DNA of 64,000 nt, taken from assembly GCA_022428005.1 (NCBI GenBank), contig JAKMDI010000007.1, forward strand, positions 62,001-126,000. Reading direction: 5' to 3'. This document shows, piece by piece, positions 61,877-64,000 of this stretch. Source of the stretch: Flavobacteriaceae bacterium. GTDB lineage: Bacteria > Bacteroidota > Bacteroidia > Flavobacteriales > Flavobacteriaceae. The notes beneath the pieces are model-generated. The model was not told where the DNA came from. It made no database searches and saw only the letters and a program-made list of their open reading frames with translations. Each line of letters starts with the position of its first letter. The first letter of the stretch is position 1. The position numbers and the translations under genes are program-made.

Positions 61877-63163
61877 ATGAATTTAGCGCAACTCCACCAT
61901 TGTTTTAAAAACTCCTCGGGAGTAGTTTCAGACAGCCGTGACCTAAAGCCTGACTGTTTTTTTATTGCCTTGAGGGGTGAAAAATATGATGGAAACCAGT
62001 TTGCGGAAAAAGCCCTTGAGAATGGTGCTAAATATGCTTTGGTCGACCGACCTGAAATCGCCGAAAAAAACCACCAATTTATTCTGGTAAAAAACACGCT
62101 TGAAACGCTTCAGGAATTGGCAAAATTTCACCGAAAGACTCTGAAAGCAAAAATCATTGCCTTGACGGGAAGCAATGGAAAAACAACCACTAAGGAGCTG
62201 ATCAAAAGTGTTTTATCCCAACAATTTATCACCCAAGCTACAACGGGTAATTTAAACAACCACATCGGAGTTCCACTAACACTGCTGAATTTTGAAGAAA
62301 ATACAGAGATAGGAATAGTTGAAATGGGAGCCAATCACAAAAAAGAAATTGATTTCTTGTGCCAGATCGCTCAACCAGAGTATGGACTGATCACCAATTT
62401 CGGGCAAGCTCATTTAGAAGGATTTGGTGGAATCGAAGGTGTCATCCAAGGGAAATCAGAACTATATAAATACCTTGCAGCGGCCCAGGGAACACTATTC
62501 ATCAACATTGACGACCCACTTCAAGAAAAATGGATTACGCATCACCCTCACTTTTCTTTTGGGACCAAGAGCACTGCCGACTGCTACTTGGAGTATATCA
62601 CTGAAAAAGAAGGGGTGCAAGCCGTTGAAATAGACGGAAAAAATGTTAAAAGCCAACTCTATGGGGATTATAATTCAACCAATATTGCTGCTGCAATCGC
62701 TTTGGGAAAATATTTTAAATTAAAACATGAGCAAATCGCCAACGGGGTTTTCAGCTACCAGCCAAAAAATAACCGATCTGAAATCATTCAAAAAGGGCAT
62801 TACAAAATTACGATGGACGCATATAACGCCAATCCAAGTAGTATGCAAGCTTCAATTAGTGCTTTTATAAAAAGTAAAAAAAAGAGTTCTACGGCAATCT
62901 TGGGGGACATGTTTGAATTGGGTAAATATTCTGCTTTGGCCCACCAAAAAATCACAGACCTTTTGGTCCTTTCAGATATTGACCAAATTTTACTGGTTGG
63001 CAACCATTTTATCAAAACCCAATTTAAAGATCCTCGGGTAAAAGCTTTTTCCACATTAGAAGGGCTCCTGAATTATCTGATAGAAAACCCCCTTAAAGCT
63101 GGGGAAATTCTTATAAAAGGATCCAGAGGGATGACTTTAGAAAAAGTATTAGCGCAGCTGTAA
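61877..63163 (+). CDS. murF: UDP-MurNAc-tripeptide--D-Ala-D-Ala ligase MurF
   Basis: 428 residues from ATG 61877 (MNLAQLHHCFKNSSGVVSDSRDLKPDCFFIAL); an ATG four codons earlier at 61865 lies inside the terminator-like stem. P-loop ALTGSNGKTTTKELI, VEMGANHKKEIDFL, and MDAYNANPSSMQAS are MurF signatures. Adds D-Ala-D-Ala to complete UDP-MurNAc-pentapeptide. It is the one Mur ligase of the main pathway not in the dcw cluster. Converges with acsA two bases downstream. No promoter can fit between the hairpin and the start, so expression must come through gldJ or from within it. Confidence 0.95.
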   Translation: MNLAQLHHCFKNSSGVVSDSRDLKPDCFFIALRGEKYDGNQFAEKALENGAKYALVDRPEIAEKNHQFILVKNTLETLQELAKFHRKTLKAKIIALTGSNGKTTTKELIKSVLSQQFITQATTGNLNNHIGVPLTLLNFEENTEIGIVEMGANHKKEIDFLCQIAQPEYGLITNFGQAHLEGFGGIEGVIQGKSELYKYLAAAQGTLFINIDDPLQEKWITHHPHFSFGTKSTADCYLEYITEKEGVQAVEIDGKNVKSQLYGDYNSTNIAAAIALGKYFKLKHEQIANGVFSYQPKNNRSEIIQKGHYKITMDAYNANPSSMQASISAFIKSKKKSSTAILGDMFELGKYSALAHQKITDLLVLSDIDQILLVGNHFIKTQFKDPRVKAFSTLEGLLNYLIENPLKAGEILIKGSRGMTLEKVLAQL

Positions 63164-63165
63164 AT

Positions 63166-64000
63166 TTAATCCAAACCTGCGCCTTTTATTATTTCATCGA
63201 CCACTTCAGGATTCAATAGAGTAGATATATCGCCCAAACTTGAAAGGTCACGGCTCGCTACTTTTCTCAAAATTCTTCGCATTATTTTACCAGAGCGTGT
63301 CTTGGGCAGTCCAGATACTATCTGAACGTGCTCGGGTTTGGCTATGGGCCCTATAATTTTTCTAACCAATTGTTTGATTTCCTCTTCTAAATCTTCTGGT
63401 GTTTTTTCCGATTTATCGCATATAGCAAAAGCATAAATTCCTTGACCTTTGATCTCATGGGGGTAACCCACAACAGCTGATTCAATTACATCGGGGTGTT
63501 CGTCTATAGCATTCTCAACCTCTGCTGTCCCCATCCTGTGGCCCGATACATTAATCACATCGTCCACCCTGCCCAAGATTCTCAAATAACCATCATGATC
63601 TCTTTTCACTCCATCTCCAGTAAAATACATTCCTTTATAAGTGGAAAAATAGGTGTCTTTACATCTTTGGTGATCACCATAGGTGGTTCGAATCATAGAT
63701 GGCCAAGGGTATTTGATGCACAAGTTTCCTTCAACATTGTTGCCTATTAGTTCATTGCCTTCTGCATCTACTATAATAGGTTGAACCCCAGGAAGTGGAA
63801 GAGAAGCATGAGCGGGTTTGTTGGGCGTGATCCCTGCCAGCGGGGAGATCATGATACCTCCTGTTTCGGTCTGCCACCAGGTATCCACTAATGGACAATT
63901 GCCCTTGCCGATATTTTCGTGATACCAATGCCAGGCTTCTTCGTTGATGGGTTCACCTACAGATCCAATCACCTTTAGTGAGCTCAGATCAAATTTTTCT
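63166..64000 (-). CDS. acsA: Acetyl-CoA synthetase (AMP-forming), C-terminal part; 5' end outside window
   Basis: The frame is open at the right edge ([25 protein letters not shown]) and covers about 278 residues of the C-terminal part of acetyl-CoA synthetase. [16 protein letters not shown] is the adenylate-forming signature, [38 protein letters not shown] is the hinge region, and [15 protein letters not shown] contains the catalytic Lys that is also the site of regulatory acetylation. Activates acetate to acetyl-CoA. It ends two bases from the convergent murF. Confidence 0.95.
   Translation of the reverse strand, partial: EKFDLSSLKVIGSVGEPINEEAWHWYHENIGKGNCPLVDTWWQTETGGIMISPLAGITPNKPAHASLPLPGVQPIIVDAEGNELIGNNVEGNLCIKYPWPSMIRTTYGDHQRCKDTYFSTYKGMYFTGDGVKRDHDGYLRILGRVDDVINVSGHRMGTAEVENAIDEHPDVIESAVVGYPHEIKGQGIYAFAICDKSEKTPEDLEEEIKQLVRKIIGPIAKPEHVQIVSGLPKTRSGKIMRRILRKVASRDLSSLGDISTLLNPEVVDEIIKGAGLD

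Noticed and set aside
1-64000. Search for CRISPR arrays, insertion sequences, phage genes, toxin-antitoxin pairs or a biosynthetic gene cluster
   Set aside because: No regular spaced repeats, transposase, integrase, capsid or tail genes, paired small toxin genes or multi-enzyme assembly lines were seen; nearly all sequence is explained by conserved genes.

Overview
The window reads as a stretch of ordinary chromosome from a member of the Flavobacteriaceae (Bacteroidota). Evidence: AT-rich, densely packed genes with little Shine-Dalgarno signal; several TAnnTTTG-type -7 promoter elements; gliding-motility and type IX secretion genes (gldB, gldC, gldJ, porV); a long FtsZ with an acidic linker; and a full division/cell-wall (dcw) cluster in Bacteroidota order. 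I see no insertion sequence, prophage, CRISPR array, rRNA or plasmid feature. One tRNA gene, tRNA-Arg(UCG), is present.

Layout. (1) 1-9.3 kb is the accessory, nutrient-related part: a module of MFS permease, FAH-family dehydratase/hydrolase and 2,5-dioxovalerate-type aldehyde dehydrogenase that looks like the end of an oxidative sugar-acid route to 2-oxoglutarate; tRNA-Arg; a LysE-type exporter; a PBP4-type carboxypeptidase; then a sodium/solute symporter with an Asp-box propeller protein, divergent from a GH43-like glycosidase. (2) 9.3-25.2 kb is the dcw cluster on the minus strand, mraZ-rsmH-ftsL-ftsI-murE-mraY-murD-ftsW-murG-murC-ftsQ-ftsA-ftsZ-yqeY, headed by three 10-bp-phased repeats that I read as the MraZ operator. 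(3) 25.3-31.5 kb holds a hydrolase and engB, then gldC/gldB, nadE, a LuxR-type regulator whose phospho-acceptor Asp is Glu, and dnaG whose four usual zinc ligands are all replaced. (4) 31.6-42.9 kb is a run of minus-strand housekeeping genes (polyprenyl synthase, rlmN, queA, aroA, MazG-like, YjjG-like, a DUF7033-like protein, mpl, a TPR protein, obg, adk). It includes a decayed radC with a frameshift and an internal deletion of the JAMM catalytic motif. (5) 43-55.9 kb: purK-purE, an M3 peptidase, rhodanese, a UbiA-like membrane protein, gcvP, a FabH-like synthase followed by an MlaE/MlaF-type ABC transporter, a mannose-1-phosphate guanylyltransferase, a SprT-like protein and an SDR. (6) 56-64 kb: pyruvate dehydrogenase E2 and E1-alpha, porV, gldJ, murF and the 3' part of acsA.

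How they work together: murC-G, mraY, mpl and the PBPs build and recycle meso-DAP peptidoglycan (MurE carries the DNPR motif). FtsA/Z/Q/L/W/I form the divisome. GldB, GldJ and PorV belong to the gliding/type IX secretion apparatus, with GldC an accessory gliding protein. The most notable points are the dead radC, the zinc-less primase, the phased MraZ boxes over the mraZ promoter, a terminator hairpin that abuts the murF start codon, and the absence of porU between porV and gldJ. I did not find a convincing new multi-gene system.
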